A stretch of DNA of 64,000 bases from SIAQ01 sp964484265. Its GTDB lineage: Bacteria; Planctomycetota; Planctomycetia; Gemmatales; Gemmataceae. A program made the translations under genes and the position numbers. Under the pieces are notes generated by a model. The model saw nothing but the letters and a program-made list of their open reading frames with translations. It was not told where the DNA came from and made no database searches. The stretch spans positions 1-64,000 of the forward strand of contig CAZAFH010000024.1 in assembly GCA_964484265.1 (NCBI GenBank), read 5' to 3'. The number at the start of each line of letters is the position of its first letter. Within the stretch, counting starts at the first letter, position 1. Below, piece by piece: positions 1 through 8,869 of this stretch.

Positions 1-312
1 GGGCATGGAGAGCGCGGCGCCGGAGCGGACCGAGACGAGCAATGGGTCCGCGGGATCGCCGAACTTCTTGCCGGCGATGCCTTCCATTTTGGCGAGAGCG
101 TCATTGATTTCGGGAATGGCGGCTTCGGGGATCTTCTTGCCCTGTTCGTAATAAGCCGCACAGACTTCGGTGGTGATGGTGAAGCCCGGCGGGACCGGGA
201 TGCCGATTTTGCACATCTCGGCGAGGTTCGCGCCTTTGCCGCCGAGGAGTTCTTTCATCTTGCCATCGCCGTCGGCCGTCTTGCCGCCGAACGAATACAC
301 ATGCTTACCCAT
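1..312 (-). CDS. ppdK: Pyruvate, phosphate dikinase, N-terminal part (runs off the left edge)
   Basis: Only the first 104 codons are in the window. The start is the ATG at 312-310, giving MGKHVYSFGGK. A glycine-rich nucleotide-binding stretch follows (ELLGGKGANLAEM, about residues 21-33), then PVPPGFTITTEVC. This order is the start of the ATP-grasp PEP/pyruvate-binding domain of pyruvate phosphate dikinase. The family interconverts pyruvate, ATP and phosphate with PEP, AMP and pyrophosphate in the cytoplasm. PEP synthase shares the fold, but the MGKHVYSFG opening and the gap before GGKGANL fit PPDK better. The phosphohistidine and PEP-binding domains lie outside the window. Confidence 0.88.
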   Translation of the reverse strand, partial: MGKHVYSFGGKTADGDGKMKELLGGKGANLAEMCKIGIPVPPGFTITTEVCAAYYEQGKKIPEAAIPEINDALAKMEGIAGKKFGDPADPLLVSVRSGAALSMP

Positions 313-457
313 TTGCGTTTCCTGAATTTGAGAATTTGCTTGACAATGGAGATAAGTATAGCGAGGGACAAGGGAAGTGGCGATGCTTGTTCCCTGGCAA
401 ACCAGACTGGCAGGCGATCAACGAGCGTCCATCGCTCGCGTCGTCAATGTGCCAGGC

Positions 458-642
458 AACACCAACGGCGTTGCGTATCAAGGCTCGGGGTTCGCGCAGC
501 GTACCCCGGGTGGACAGAATCGTCGGCAATTCAACCGCGAAGCGGTTGCGTATCAAAGCCCAGGGTTGCGTCCTCGCTACCCTGGGAAACCGATTCCATT
601 ATATCCGAGACACCAAACACCCCGTTCAACTCCGCAGGAGTT
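458..642. repeat. REP array on the 3' side of the transposase gene (three units)
   Basis: There are two full units and one half unit. Each full unit has a short hairpin with a 3-nt loop, a GCGTATCAA linker and a longer hairpin. Unit 1 is 458-513 and imperfect. Unit 2 is 533-586: arms AACCGC/GCGGTT at 533-547, then CCCAGGGT (559-566) pairing with ACCCTGGG (579-586). The half unit at 628-642 is AACTCC/GGAGTT. The last ends 8 bases before the transposase stop codon. Hairpin sequences differ between units but keep their pairing, which suggests selection on structure. Confidence 0.8.
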
Positions 643-650
643 GCGTCGGC

Positions 651-1106
651 TCAATCCCACACGTAGCGTTCGTCCCATTCGACGCCGTATTTTGTTAGCA
701 AATTGCGAAACTCGTCTTTGAACGAAACCTTCTTGTGATGTTCTTCTTGATTCACGATGTATTCTCGGATGACATCGACATGTCCGGGACTGATCGAGAA
801 CGCACCGTAGCCGCTTTGCCATTGAAAATCTGCCAGCGTGTCGGTTTTGGTTTTTATCCACGCCGATGAAACGCGTTTGAGTTCTTTGACAAGATCCGCC
901 AACGTGATCGTGCGCCCAAGTCGGCAGAGCACGTGAACGTGATCCGCCACACCGCCGACGCAGATCACCGGCGAGCCGAGCCGATTCGCGGTTTCGCCGA
1001 GATAGGCGTGCAATTCACCGCGAAGAGTAGCATCGTGCAAAAATGGCCTGCGATCTTTCGTGGAAAACACGATATGCAGATAGACCTGAGCAAGCGATTG
1101 CGGCAT
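651..1106 (-). CDS. REP-associated tyrosine transposase (RAYT, IS200/IS605 TnpA-like)
   Basis: This is a 151-residue Y1 HUH single-strand DNA transposase. The HUH histidines are H56 and H58 (DHVHVL) and the likely nucleophile is Y116 (REYIVNQEEHH). A WQSGYGAFS motif lies at about 96-104. This motif order is typical of RAYT proteins, which cut and join folded REP hairpins. The start is the ATG at 1106-1104 (MPQSLAQVYLHIVF). A longer reading to 1220 would translate the REP hairpins and is unlikely. REP arrays flank it in opposite orientations. There is no tnpB and no obvious target duplication, so it is probably a domesticated or slowly mobile REPtron rather than a classical IS. All expected catalytic residues are present. 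Confidence 0.85.
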   Translation of the reverse strand: MPQSLAQVYLHIVFSTKDRRPFLHDATLRGELHAYLGETANRLGSPVICVGGVADHVHVLCRLGRTITLADLVKELKRVSSAWIKTKTDTLADFQWQSGYGAFSISPGHVDVIREYIVNQEEHHKKVSFKDEFRNLLTKYGVEWDERYVWD

Positions 1107-1143
1107 GGCGACACTGGATTGGAAGAAGGGTGATGGTTGACGC

Positions 1144-1253
1144 AACCCCGTTGGGGTTGATCGGATTGTTGGATGTTGTAGGGAGGAGGGATTTGTCTTC
1201 CCAGGGTAGCGTGTACGCAACCCTGGGCTGTGATACGCAACACCTTCGGTGTT
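1144..1253. repeat. REP array on the 5' side of the transposase gene (inverted)
   Basis: AACCCC/GGGGTT forms a 3-nt-loop hairpin at 1144-1158. A full unit follows in the opposite orientation to the 458-642 array: CCCAGGGT (1200-1207) pairs with ACCCTGGG (1220-1227), then comes the reversed linker TGATACGC, then AACACC/GGTGTT at 1239-1253. From 1254 to 1505 I see no gene, only GC-rich sequence with short palindromes. Confidence 0.78.
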
Positions 1254-1505
1254 GGCTGACTGCGAGGCGCCTATCCGCTGAGAACGGATCGCGCGAGGCT
1301 CCCAGTCCCGGAGCGGACAGCGGCATCGGCAGTGCGACCTAGGCTAAACGTCTGGCGACAGCAGCCTCGACGATTCCTGAACCAGCCGTTTCGGCGCGTT
1401 CGAGGTTCAACGATAATCGCTGAGCCTCGCTGCGCTCGACCCACCCTACTACCGGCGGAATCGCGAGCCAATCTTCGAAGTTCCCGCAAAAACCAGGCTA
1501 TTTTA

Positions 1506-2282
1506 TTACCACCCGCGTACGAATTCGGTTGGCCAATATTGCGAAGGAAGTATCATGGTCGCTGCCGTCTCTTCCGGGTTGACTAGCATTGGGAAATACG
1601 AGCCTGTCAAGCATTTACCCGGAAGATGCGACGGTTGAATGAAACAGTCGGCAAAAAAAACGGAATGCCCGCAACAATAGTGTCTCGGCAATTCTCGACG
1701 GATGGATCGTTCGAGTTCATCTGTAATTACCCGCACAAACTCGCGAATTTCCCGGTCTGCGGGGGATGTGCCCTTTTGAGCAAACAGGCTTCGTGCGATG
1801 GCTCCAAGGTACATGACATCCGAATCAAAATAGGTATCGAAGCTATACAACACATTTGCTGGCAATGTTCTGATGTTCTTTCGATCAAACGCCATGCTGT
1901 TCGCCTGAACGAGATGCCCCCAAACAATGGTTCCACCGCGAAGAAGTTTGTCCTGATCTTCAAGAATCATCAACAACGGGTCCTTCGATGCCTTGAACAT
2001 TTCGGCCATGTCCGACGTCAATGAAAGCCGGCACGATTTCAGGTCTTTTTCAGAAAGTTGCCTCGGTGCTTCTCCGAATTTTCGACGACAGGAATTTAGA
2101 ACGTCTGCCATGTCGGATTGAGGGGGGTAGATTTTCGGCACCTGCGAAGGCTGAGCCGGGCGAAATATGTCTGAAAGCCATTGGAACATGAGCGAGTCCT
2201 CAATCGCGACATGGTTTTCTTCAATCAGACCCCAGAGGCAAACATCCTCTGGGATTAACGATGAACCGCGTCGATCTCCCAT
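1506..2282 (-). CDS. Hypothetical protein, coupled to the secreted propeller-like gene
   Basis: I do not recognise this protein of about 258 residues. It has no signal peptide or membrane segment. It contains several Cys and His residues, including RHYCCGH about 60 residues before the end, and an acidic middle. Its ATG (2282-2280) shares one base with the TGA of the upstream gene (2284-2282), an arrangement typical of translational coupling. The first 30 residues read oddly for an N terminus, so the ATG at 2189 (MFQWLSDIFRPAQ) is an alternative start. It is more AT-rich than its neighbours, which may mean recent acquisition or weak constraint. Confidence 0.55.
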   Translation of the reverse strand: MGDRRGSSLIPEDVCLWGLIEENHVAIEDSLMFQWLSDIFRPAQPSQVPKIYPPQSDMADVLNSCRRKFGEAPRQLSEKDLKSCRLSLTSDMAEMFKASKDPLLMILEDQDKLLRGGTIVWGHLVQANSMAFDRKNIRTLPANVLYSFDTYFDSDVMYLGAIARSLFAQKGTSPADREIREFVRVITDELERSIRRELPRHYCCGHSVFFADCFIQPSHLPGKCLTGSYFPMLVNPEETAATMILPSQYWPTEFVRGW

Positions 2283-3373
2283 CACGGCAACTGCAGCGTA
2301 CGCAGCGTCAGGCTGTCTTTTTCTTCGCGGATGACGATGGCATTGGCGTTGTCCAGTTTGTCCATGAAACGCACGCCAAAATATTCCGGGGCGATGTTGG
2401 CGCGGTCGGTCACGTCCTTGTCGGCTTTGCCCTTGACGCGCCAGAGTGCCTTGTCGTTGACGTTCTTGGTCTCCTTGAGCAGATCGTAGTCAACGCGGGC
2501 GGCCCAATATTGGTTCGGCCCGGCCGGATTTTGCTTGTGATGGAACCGGATCGTGCTGACGAGAATGTGTTTCTTGCCGCCCTTTTCGTAAACGAACATG
2601 TCGCGCGGCGTATTTCCCGATCCGAGTTCGAGGATGCTCTGGCCCTTCACCTTGGCATTGGCTTGCATTTCGTCGAGCGAATATTTCACGATCGGCGTGC
2701 AGGTGAACGCGCCGATAAGGTATCGCTTGCCGTCTTCTTCGTACGGAATGATCGTGCGGATCGGCGCCTTGGTTTCCCAGCTGCGGTGCGCGACGTGATA
2801 GGTTTCGGTGGCGTAGCAGGTCGCTGAGCCGTCTCCCTTGGGCAGCACGGAGAAGATGCGGGCGGCAAAGGTGTCCGCCGCCTGTGCCGCGACGAGGATA
2901 CGGTCGCCTGCCCAGGTCACATCGGTGATCGTCGTGATGTTCTTTTTCTCGACGGCGAGCGGATAGCGGTTGAATTTGACGTTCTCAAGCGAAAACTCTG
3001 CGATTTTCCCGGCGCCGTCGATGGTCAGTAGGATGTCCTGCTTGGCCTTCATCGAACGCACGGACACATAGGCCTTCCGCGAGGCGGGGTTGACGGCGAG
3101 TTTGAGGATCGAGATATCCTTCGCCATCACGCCGAGCTTGCCTGCAAGCGCCTGATCGATGTTGGCGATTTCTTTGCCGCCCCATTTCGTCTCGGCGAGG
3201 TCGCCGGTCTCGACCGTGACGACGGCGGACCCTCGACTATCGCCGATGATGAGCAAGCCGTCCGGCCCGAAGGCAAGCACGTCGATCGATTTGACTTTTG
3301 GGTTGCCCTGCTCTGCCCAGACCGAGCCGACCGACGCGAGCAGCGCGACGGCAGCGAAGAGAATGCGTTTCAT
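2282..3373 (-). CDS. Secreted propeller-like protein, paralogue A
   Basis: This 363-residue protein starts MKRILFAAVALLASVGSVWA, a clear Sec signal peptide with an AxA-type cleavage site before EQGNPK. The mature part has repeated short strand motifs such as FGPDGLLIIGDSRGSAVVTVETGD, and KYSLDEMQ later, suggesting a beta-propeller or related beta fold. It is closely related along its length to the gene at 50536-51624, including signal peptide, EQGNPK junction and C-terminal LRTLQLP/LRLLNLP. Start chosen: ATG 3373 with GGAGG about 10 bases upstream; longer readings would put residues before the signal peptide. The function is unknown and probably periplasmic or extracellular. Confidence 0.8.
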   Translation of the reverse strand: MKRILFAAVALLASVGSVWAEQGNPKVKSIDVLAFGPDGLLIIGDSRGSAVVTVETGDLAETKWGGKEIANIDQALAGKLGVMAKDISILKLAVNPASRKAYVSVRSMKAKQDILLTIDGAGKIAEFSLENVKFNRYPLAVEKKNITTITDVTWAGDRILVAAQAADTFAARIFSVLPKGDGSATCYATETYHVAHRSWETKAPIRTIIPYEEDGKRYLIGAFTCTPIVKYSLDEMQANAKVKGQSILELGSGNTPRDMFVYEKGGKKHILVSTIRFHHKQNPAGPNQYWAARVDYDLLKETKNVNDKALWRVKGKADKDVTDRANIAPEYFGVRFMDKLDNANAIVIREEKDSLTLRTLQLP

Positions 3374-3800
3374 TGCGAGATTCCTCCAGTGAAAATTGGC
3401 GTATGTTGGGGGAAAGGATATCGTAAGATGTAGACGCCCAGAGGGTAGCGCAAATTCAGCGCGATGGCGGAAAATGAGTCTCACGCAAAGGCGCGAAGGC
3501 GCAAATAATTGAATAAGAAATTCGAAATTCCCCTCCGGTGGCAAAGGGAAGCATTGCCTTCGCCGCGTGGGATCATGCAGCGGCCTAACCCCGTATAGCC
3601 GTCTGGTGCAGTCTAGGAAATTTTACTTATACGTTGATTTTCTTAGTACCTTTCACCGTTGCTCGAACCCTTCCAGCTCGGATTGCATTTCACTTGCCCC
3701 TGCCGAAGAAGCGTCGCCGTGGAAGGAAGGTACCTCAACCTTCAAGGTCCAAATAACGGTTCGGCGGCGACTGACTCTCGCTTACGAGTGGCGCTCCAAT
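3374..3800. other. Gap with no supported gene
   Basis: This is the upstream region of paralogue A. The minus strand carries TACGATAT at 3425-3418, about 45 bases before the start codon; the same octamer sits at a similar distance upstream of paralogue B (50491-50498), so it may be a shared -10-like element. I see nothing else convincing here. Confidence 0.4.
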
Positions 3801-4100
3801 TCACTGGAGGACTGTAACGCTAATCTCTAGCCACTTCTTCTCAAATTCGTTCTTGGAACACCACTTCGCTTTGTCGGGCTCGAGGTGTAGCCTGTTTTGT
3901 TCGACGTGCCTACCGGAGCCAACGCCAAGGGGCTTTGACGGAGCGTTTACTACAGGCAATGACCCGTCGAACTGGAAGCCGATTAGCTCAAAATGGCTAA
4001 AGTACAAGCGAACCTTACCAAATCGGACTTCCTCGAACGATTTTGTAGCTCTGGCACGCTTCGTACGGGATTTGTCAACGGGCTGCATTGTTGGTAGCAT
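3801..4100 (-). CDS. Small basic hypothetical protein
   Basis: This possible 99-residue protein starts at the ATG at 4100 (MLPTMQPVDKSRTKRARATK). It has a basic N terminus, a central part rich in aromatic residues (VRLYFSHFELIGFQFDG) and a charged C-terminal part (NEFEKKWLEISVTVLQ). The composition looks protein-like on this strand, while overlapping plus-strand readings are rich in Ser, Cys and Arg and look spurious. I see no known motif and no operon partner. It could be a degraded remnant. Confidence 0.35.
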   Translation of the reverse strand: MLPTMQPVDKSRTKRARATKSFEEVRFGKVRLYFSHFELIGFQFDGSLPVVNAPSKPLGVGSGRHVEQNRLHLEPDKAKWCSKNEFEKKWLEISVTVLQ

Positions 4101-4625
4101 GGCGTTCTCAAGATTTTGGGGCAAAGGAACCGCGAGAAACAAAGCCGCCGAACGTCAAGGATTTTATGAGTCGTGCTCCGCGTGCAAGAGTGAGTGCTCG
4201 CGTAATTGCTTTGTCGCAGAGAACGAATGATAGGATCTGGTTGGTCTGAACTGCGGACCCCATCTCCTATGGACATCGAATCCGCGGACTCATCTCATTA
4301 TCACTTTGCAAGTGCACGCGTCAAGAAGCTTCTCGCGGTTAAACGGAAAGCGGCCAATTTCATCCGCGCAGAGTATGACGGCAAGTTTTGCCATATCTTC
4401 CGCACTTCTTTACAATTCCCGCGCGGGATGAAGATAACGACGCTGGCAAGCCAATGATACTGCGGAGAATGGGCGAAAGCGCGAATTCTCCAGGCGAGTC
4501 TCCAACCTTCTCAGACGCCTCAGATCTCGGCTTCTGTCGGCGTCAGAGTCGCCGCGGCGAAATCGTCGCATTGGCATGCTGCTTGCAGTAGGTATGGTCT
4601 AACATCAACTTCGCGCCAGACAAGG
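4101..4625. other. Gap with no supported gene
   Basis: The sequence is lower in GC than its surroundings. Short open frames occur on both strands, but none shows a signal peptide, domain motif or convincing start. It may hold decayed genes. Confidence 0.3.
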
Positions 4626-4844
4626 ATGTCTTGCATGCGTCAACTATCCGCGTGGTATCTCTTCATTGCACTGTTTGTCATGTTGATTGGCACGATCCAT
4701 GGCTTGCAATGGTGTTTCAAACCCGTGAAGGTCTCGGCGCCTTCGATCCAGCAATCCGCGGCGGCGAGCGATCGCGCCGCGGCCCATCGGCATATCAGTG
4801 GACAACCTCGGCATTGGCGGCCCATGCTGTTGCAGCAGCAGTGA
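4626..4844 (+). CDS. Possible small membrane protein
   Basis: This 72-residue frame has one hydrophobic segment near the N terminus (WYLFIALFVMLIGTIHGL, about residues 10-27) followed by a polar Ser/Ala/Gln tail. Its last 50 bases overlap the end of the convergent epimerase gene, so the tail may be fortuitous. It has no good ribosome-binding site. It is reported because the transmembrane stretch is well formed; a chance open frame is about as likely. Confidence 0.25.
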   Translation: MSCMRQLSAWYLFIALFVMLIGTIHGLQWCFKPVKVSAPSIQQSAAASDRAAAHRHISGQPRHWRPMLLQQQ

Positions 4845-5778
4845 GCGAACGGAACGAAGCGCTCTTCTGCCAGGCCGCTTGCCGTTCCAGTCCGTCGTCG
4901 AGCGTCGTTTTCGGCTGCCAGCCCAGATGCCGGCGCAACTTCGACGTATCCGCGTAGGTCGAGCGTTGATCGCCGAGTCTCGCCGGCTCGCGCCGCGTGA
5001 TGGCTCGGCGTCCGAGAATCAACTCCAGTTTGCGCAGAATATCCCAGACCGAAGCCGTCTCGCTCCCGCCGAGGTTATAGGTCTCGCCAAGCGGCGCGTG
5101 CAGCGCGAGCACCGTCGCGTCGATGCAGTCATCGATATAGGTGTTGCCTCGTACCTGAAATCCGTCGCCGAACACGGTTATTGGCCTGTCGGAAAGGATC
5201 GCGTCGACGAAGCGGTAGTAGCCCATGTCAGGCCGTTGCCGCGGGCCGTAGACCGAGAAATAGCGAAGCACGACGAGCGGCAGACCGAGTTCCTGATACG
5301 ATCGGCACAGGTTCTCGGCGGCCAATTTGGTGACGCCATAGGGCGACGCCGGCCGCGTCGGCATGGTCTCGTCGCCCGTGCTGAACTGCCCATACACCGA
5401 AGACGTGGACGCGAAGATCATCCGCTTGACGTTGCCGTTTTCCCGTATCGCTTCGAGCAGGCGATGGGTTGCCGTCAGGTTGCAGCTTTGGTAAGCGTCG
5501 AAGTTCGTCCAGCTGAGCGCCAGCCCGGGCATGCCCGCAAGGTGAAACACTGCATCGACACCGTCAAGCGCGGCTGTCAGCGAATCGGTCCGCAGATCCA
5601 GATTGTAGTGCGAGTAATTCGGTTCGTGTTGCAGCGCGGCTAAATTCTGTTCTTTGATCTCACGCGGGTAGTAAGGAATGAAGTTGTCGATCCCGACCAC
5701 GTCGTGACCTTCCCGTGCTAGCCGTGCGCAAAGATGCGAGCCAATGAATCCTGCAGATCCCGTTACGAGGCATTTCAT
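4795..5778 (-). CDS. NAD-dependent sugar-nucleotide epimerase/dehydratase (UDP-glucose 4-epimerase type)
   Basis: This 327-residue extended SDR opens with the Rossmann motif TGSAGFIG (residues 6-13) and an acidic residue, D31, at the end of strand 2, favouring NAD(H). The catalytic S/T-Y-K set is visible as STSSVYG (124-130) and YGVTK (Y147, K151). YFSVYGPRQRPDMGYYRF is the substrate-side motif typical of UDP-glucose or UDP-glucuronate 4-epimerases, and NTYIDD is conserved. It should act in the cytoplasm on a UDP-sugar. Its ATG overlaps the stop of the double glycosyltransferase by 4 bases, so the two are coupled and it probably supplies that enzyme's donor sugar. The exact substrate cannot be read from sequence. 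Confidence 0.85.
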   Translation of the reverse strand: MKCLVTGSAGFIGSHLCARLAREGHDVVGIDNFIPYYPREIKEQNLAALQHEPNYSHYNLDLRTDSLTAALDGVDAVFHLAGMPGLALSWTNFDAYQSCNLTATHRLLEAIRENGNVKRMIFASTSSVYGQFSTGDETMPTRPASPYGVTKLAAENLCRSYQELGLPLVVLRYFSVYGPRQRPDMGYYRFVDAILSDRPITVFGDGFQVRGNTYIDDCIDATVLALHAPLGETYNLGGSETASVWDILRKLELILGRRAITRREPARLGDQRSTYADTSKLRRHLGWQPKTTLDDGLERQAAWQKSASFRSLTAAATAWAANAEVVH

Positions 5779-8762
5779 CCGTGAACCTCCATCGTTGGCG
5801 AATCCGTGTTGCTAGGGGCGAACCTGGCTTCCATGGCATCAATCCGGCGATGTAGTCCGACGATCGCCTGATCGAGCATCGCGCAGCATTCCGAGAGTTG
5901 CTGCACCATCAGCAGCAGATCGCTGTTCACTTTCGATTGCTGGCGTGAAACCGCGTCGACGTAGCCGTGCTTGAAGTTGTGCAGCACTTTCTTCTTGATG
6001 AACCGCTTCACCGGCGCCAGCATGCCTTCCGTGACATCGACATAGTCGCTCGGCAGCACGCAGTTCTGGTGCGTGCGTGGAAGCGTTCGGCGGACCACGT
6101 CGAGGAATGTCCCCGCGGGCGCTGCGCCGGCCGACGACTCGGACGCCGACACGATCAGTGTGACCATCGCATCATTCGCCACGCGAATTCGACCAGCCGC
6201 GCCTTCGCGCTCGCACCATACACGGATACGATACTCGCCCGCCAAATCGGGAACGGCAATCGGCAGCGGCAGAACCGTCGATTGGCCTGGCTGCAGCATC
6301 TCCGCGACGAACTGCTCCTGGCGAGGCGCCGCGGCCTCGCCTTCGGCGACTTCGCAGCAGAGCAGCGTTCGGCCAATCCCTTGCCCGATGGCGGATCGAC
6401 TGCCGTGATTCGTTACGCGCATCGGCGCCAGCGCGGTGCGTTCATTGGCCCCGACGAGGATCTGCATGCGCAGCGGTTCGATCTCGAGACATTCGTCGGC
6501 CGAGCGTGCGGGCTGGGTCAGTACATGATCGACAAAATCCGCGAAGCGATCTTGCCAGGATGGGCGCGAATAGGATCGCGCCTGCTCAAGCCCGCGGTCG
6601 ATCAATTGCTGACGAATCGGAATCGCTATCCGATCGATGGCGCCGACGATTCGGTCCACAAACGGCTGTGCATCAGCGTAACGCGCGGCGACGTAGCGCT
6701 TGCCGTTTTCGCCGAGACGATGCCGTTGAGAAAGATCGTCGAGGAACTCGCGGAGAACCTGCGAGAATTCATCGCAATCCGCAACTATGGCTCCACCGGC
6801 CGCTCGCTCGATCTGGCCTCGGAGGACGGCACAATCGCGATGGGCGATGACCGGCGTCGCCTCGGCCCATGCCTCGAGCGCCACGATCGACAGCGATTCG
6901 AGCGTCGAAAGCTGCACGAGCGCGCAGGATCCGCGCAGGACTCGTCGCTTCGTTGCTTCGTCCACTCGGCCAAGGTTGCGGAGCCACGGTTCGTTCGGTA
7001 TCGCCAACTCGCCGGCGCCCACCAAAACCAGGTCGAGCAATCCAGGGTGCTGGTTTTGGAATTTCGCCATCCAATCGAGCAGCATCGGCAGATTCTTTTG
7101 TTCGGCATACCGCCCGCAGTAGACGATGTAGGGTCGCGAAATCGGTGAGTCGAGCGCTCGCTCCCGGGCGGAGGATTCGAGATCGATCACCGTGCCGATC
7201 ACGACGGAATTGGGATGATTGATGCCAAGCCGAGCCTGGGCAAACGCCAGTTCCTCCTCGCTGTGAAACAGGATGCCGGCGACGTCGCCATACACGCTCG
7301 GCCAGCAGGAGAGATGGGCCAAAGGTTCGTCGTGGAAGCAGGGAACCAGCAGGGTTTTTTCGGGCAGTGCCTGCGCGATGTCGGCCGTCAGGCCGAATAG
7401 ATAAGGCCCGATGAGGATCGCGTCGAATTCGTTCGCGCGTTCCTTGAGCGCGTTCACGAGTTCCGAGGAGTGGATACTGTCGCGAAGATGGCGTTCGCCG
7501 GCGGCGAGACTCGAATCCGCCGGTGAGTTCGCTGGCCTGTCGATCGCGAATCGATGCACGATGATACCGGCCTCGTGCGTCGTGCCAGCGGGCAGGTCGT
7601 CGGTCCATCGGCTCTCGGATTGCGTCCGGGTGGCGAACACTTCGACGCGATGCCCTGCCTGGCTGAGCCGCGTGACAATGGCGCGTAGCGATGTTTCAGC
7701 GCCGCCAATAATCTCCTTGCCGAATCGAAAACAGCCGACGGCAATACGCTTCGTGAAGTGCGAGCCATGTTTCCGCTGAGGCTCCAAAGCGATCGCCCGC
7801 CGAATCTGCTTCACGAGGTCGCCGACGTCGTTCGGGGTAAACGTCAAGCCCGCTGCGCCGACGGTCTCAGGCAAGGCCGTCGCTCGTGCCGCGATGACGG
7901 GCAGGCCGCTCGCCTGCGCTTCGATCACGGGCACGCAGAAGCCCTCATGCAACGATGGCATGATGAACAGGTCGGCTGCTCGGTAATAGCTCGGCAACTC
8001 GCTGTCGGCCACGGCGCCGACGAATCGAATGCGGTCGGCCACGCCGAGTTCAGTCGCCAAACTTTGGCAGCGCTCGGCCTCGACGGTGTAGACGTCGCTG
8101 GCGTCGCCGACAACGAGCGCGCGGTATTCCGGGCCAAGTCGCGCCAGTGCCTGGATCACCATCGGCACGCACTTGTTACGCGCGAGACGCCCGACGAAGA
8201 GCAGCGTCGGTCCCGTCAATCCAAGGCGAGCACGAATCGCGGCACGATCGCTGGCGTCCGGAAAAAATCGCGACGTGTCCACGCAGAGCGGCGACGTCGT
8301 CGTGCGCGATTCCGGAAATCCGGTCGCCTCGGCCAACTCCCTCCGACTGGCCTGGCTCATCGTGAGCGCGTGATCGGCGAACCAGACGTACCCTCGCGCC
8401 GCCGCGTCACGCGCTAGCCGTTCGCGATTCGTGCCCGCCCATAACTCCGCAGGGGTCACGCCCAGATAGTCGAAGACGATTCGTGGCCCACGCCCGGACA
8501 ACCTCGGCAGCCAGTGCAAGAGCCGATAGGCGCCAGCGTAAATGACTATGACGAGGTCGCAATCACAGAGAAAATCGGGCACGTCGTCGGTGAAAGGAAT
8601 GGCCGTTGCGACAGTGCGCAGGGAGGGATGAAGCAGCGTGGCATCTTCCACCAGGACGCGCAGCTCCGCACTGCGATCCTGGAAGAACATCGCGATCTCG
8701 GCAACGTGATTGCCGACGGCATTGCATCGCCTGGCGTTTTCCGCCAGTACCACGACTCGCAT
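5775..8762 (-). CDS. Fused double glycosyltransferase (GT4-GT4) with C-terminal beta and coiled-coil regions
   Basis: This 995-residue protein joins two GT-B glycosyltransferases of the GT4 type. Domain 1 (about 1-345) has FVGRLARNK and an EGFCVPVIEA donor-site motif. Domain 2 (about 350-715) restarts with KRIAVGCFRFGKEIIGGAE, an N-terminal GT4 signature, then YCGRYAEQKNLPM and ESLSIVALEAWAEA. A region of about 130 residues reads like a beta-sandwich. The C terminus has a basic stretch (FIKKKVLHNFKHGY) and a heptad-like coiled coil (LLLMVQQLSECCAMLDQAIVGLHRRIDAMEARF). The start ATG 8762 has GGAGG 8 bases upstream. It probably adds two successive sugars to a surface glycan. No signal peptide or membrane span is seen. 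Confidence 0.85.
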   Translation of the reverse strand: MRVVVLAENARRCNAVGNHVAEIAMFFQDRSAELRVLVEDATLLHPSLRTVATAIPFTDDVPDFLCDCDLVIVIYAGAYRLLHWLPRLSGRGPRIVFDYLGVTPAELWAGTNRERLARDAAARGYVWFADHALTMSQASRRELAEATGFPESRTTTSPLCVDTSRFFPDASDRAAIRARLGLTGPTLLFVGRLARNKCVPMVIQALARLGPEYRALVVGDASDVYTVEAERCQSLATELGVADRIRFVGAVADSELPSYYRAADLFIMPSLHEGFCVPVIEAQASGLPVIAARATALPETVGAAGLTFTPNDVGDLVKQIRRAIALEPQRKHGSHFTKRIAVGCFRFGKEIIGGAETSLRAIVTRLSQAGHRVEVFATRTQSESRWTDDLPAGTTHEAGIIVHRFAIDRPANSPADSSLAAGERHLRDSIHSSELVNALKERANEFDAILIGPYLFGLTADIAQALPEKTLLVPCFHDEPLAHLSCWPSVYGDVAGILFHSEEELAFAQARLGINHPNSVVIGTVIDLESSARERALDSPISRPYIVYCGRYAEQKNLPMLLDWMAKFQNQHPGLLDLVLVGAGELAIPNEPWLRNLGRVDEATKRRVLRGSCALVQLSTLESLSIVALEAWAEATPVIAHRDCAVLRGQIERAAGGAIVADCDEFSQVLREFLDDLSQRHRLGENGKRYVAARYADAQPFVDRIVGAIDRIAIPIRQQLIDRGLEQARSYSRPSWQDRFADFVDHVLTQPARSADECLEIEPLRMQILVGANERTALAPMRVTNHGSRSAIGQGIGRTLLCCEVAEGEAAAPRQEQFVAEMLQPGQSTVLPLPIAVPDLAGEYRIRVWCEREGAAGRIRVANDAMVTLIVSASESSAGAAPAGTFLDVVRRTLPRTHQNCVLPSDYVDVTEGMLAPVKRFIKKKVLHNFKHGYVDAVSRQQSKVNSDLLLMVQQLSECCAMLDQAIVGLHRRIDAMEARFAPSNTDSPTMEVHG

Positions 8763-8869
8763 GACGTTCCTCCGTGAACGACGATTTATTGTGAGGGTGA
8801 AATCGTATCACATTTCGCAAAATTAATGCAATCCGAAGATGTTCGTATGGATTGGAGAGAAGAATTTTC

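Noticed and set aside
301..861. Overlapping open frames around the transposase 3' side
   Set aside because: They run through the REP hairpins, lack ribosome sites and have repetitive Arg/Gly/Pro composition.
6073..8417. Long open frames opposite the double glycosyltransferase
   Set aside because: They are antisense shadows of a high-GC gene, rich in Arg, Ala and Ser, with no domain motifs.
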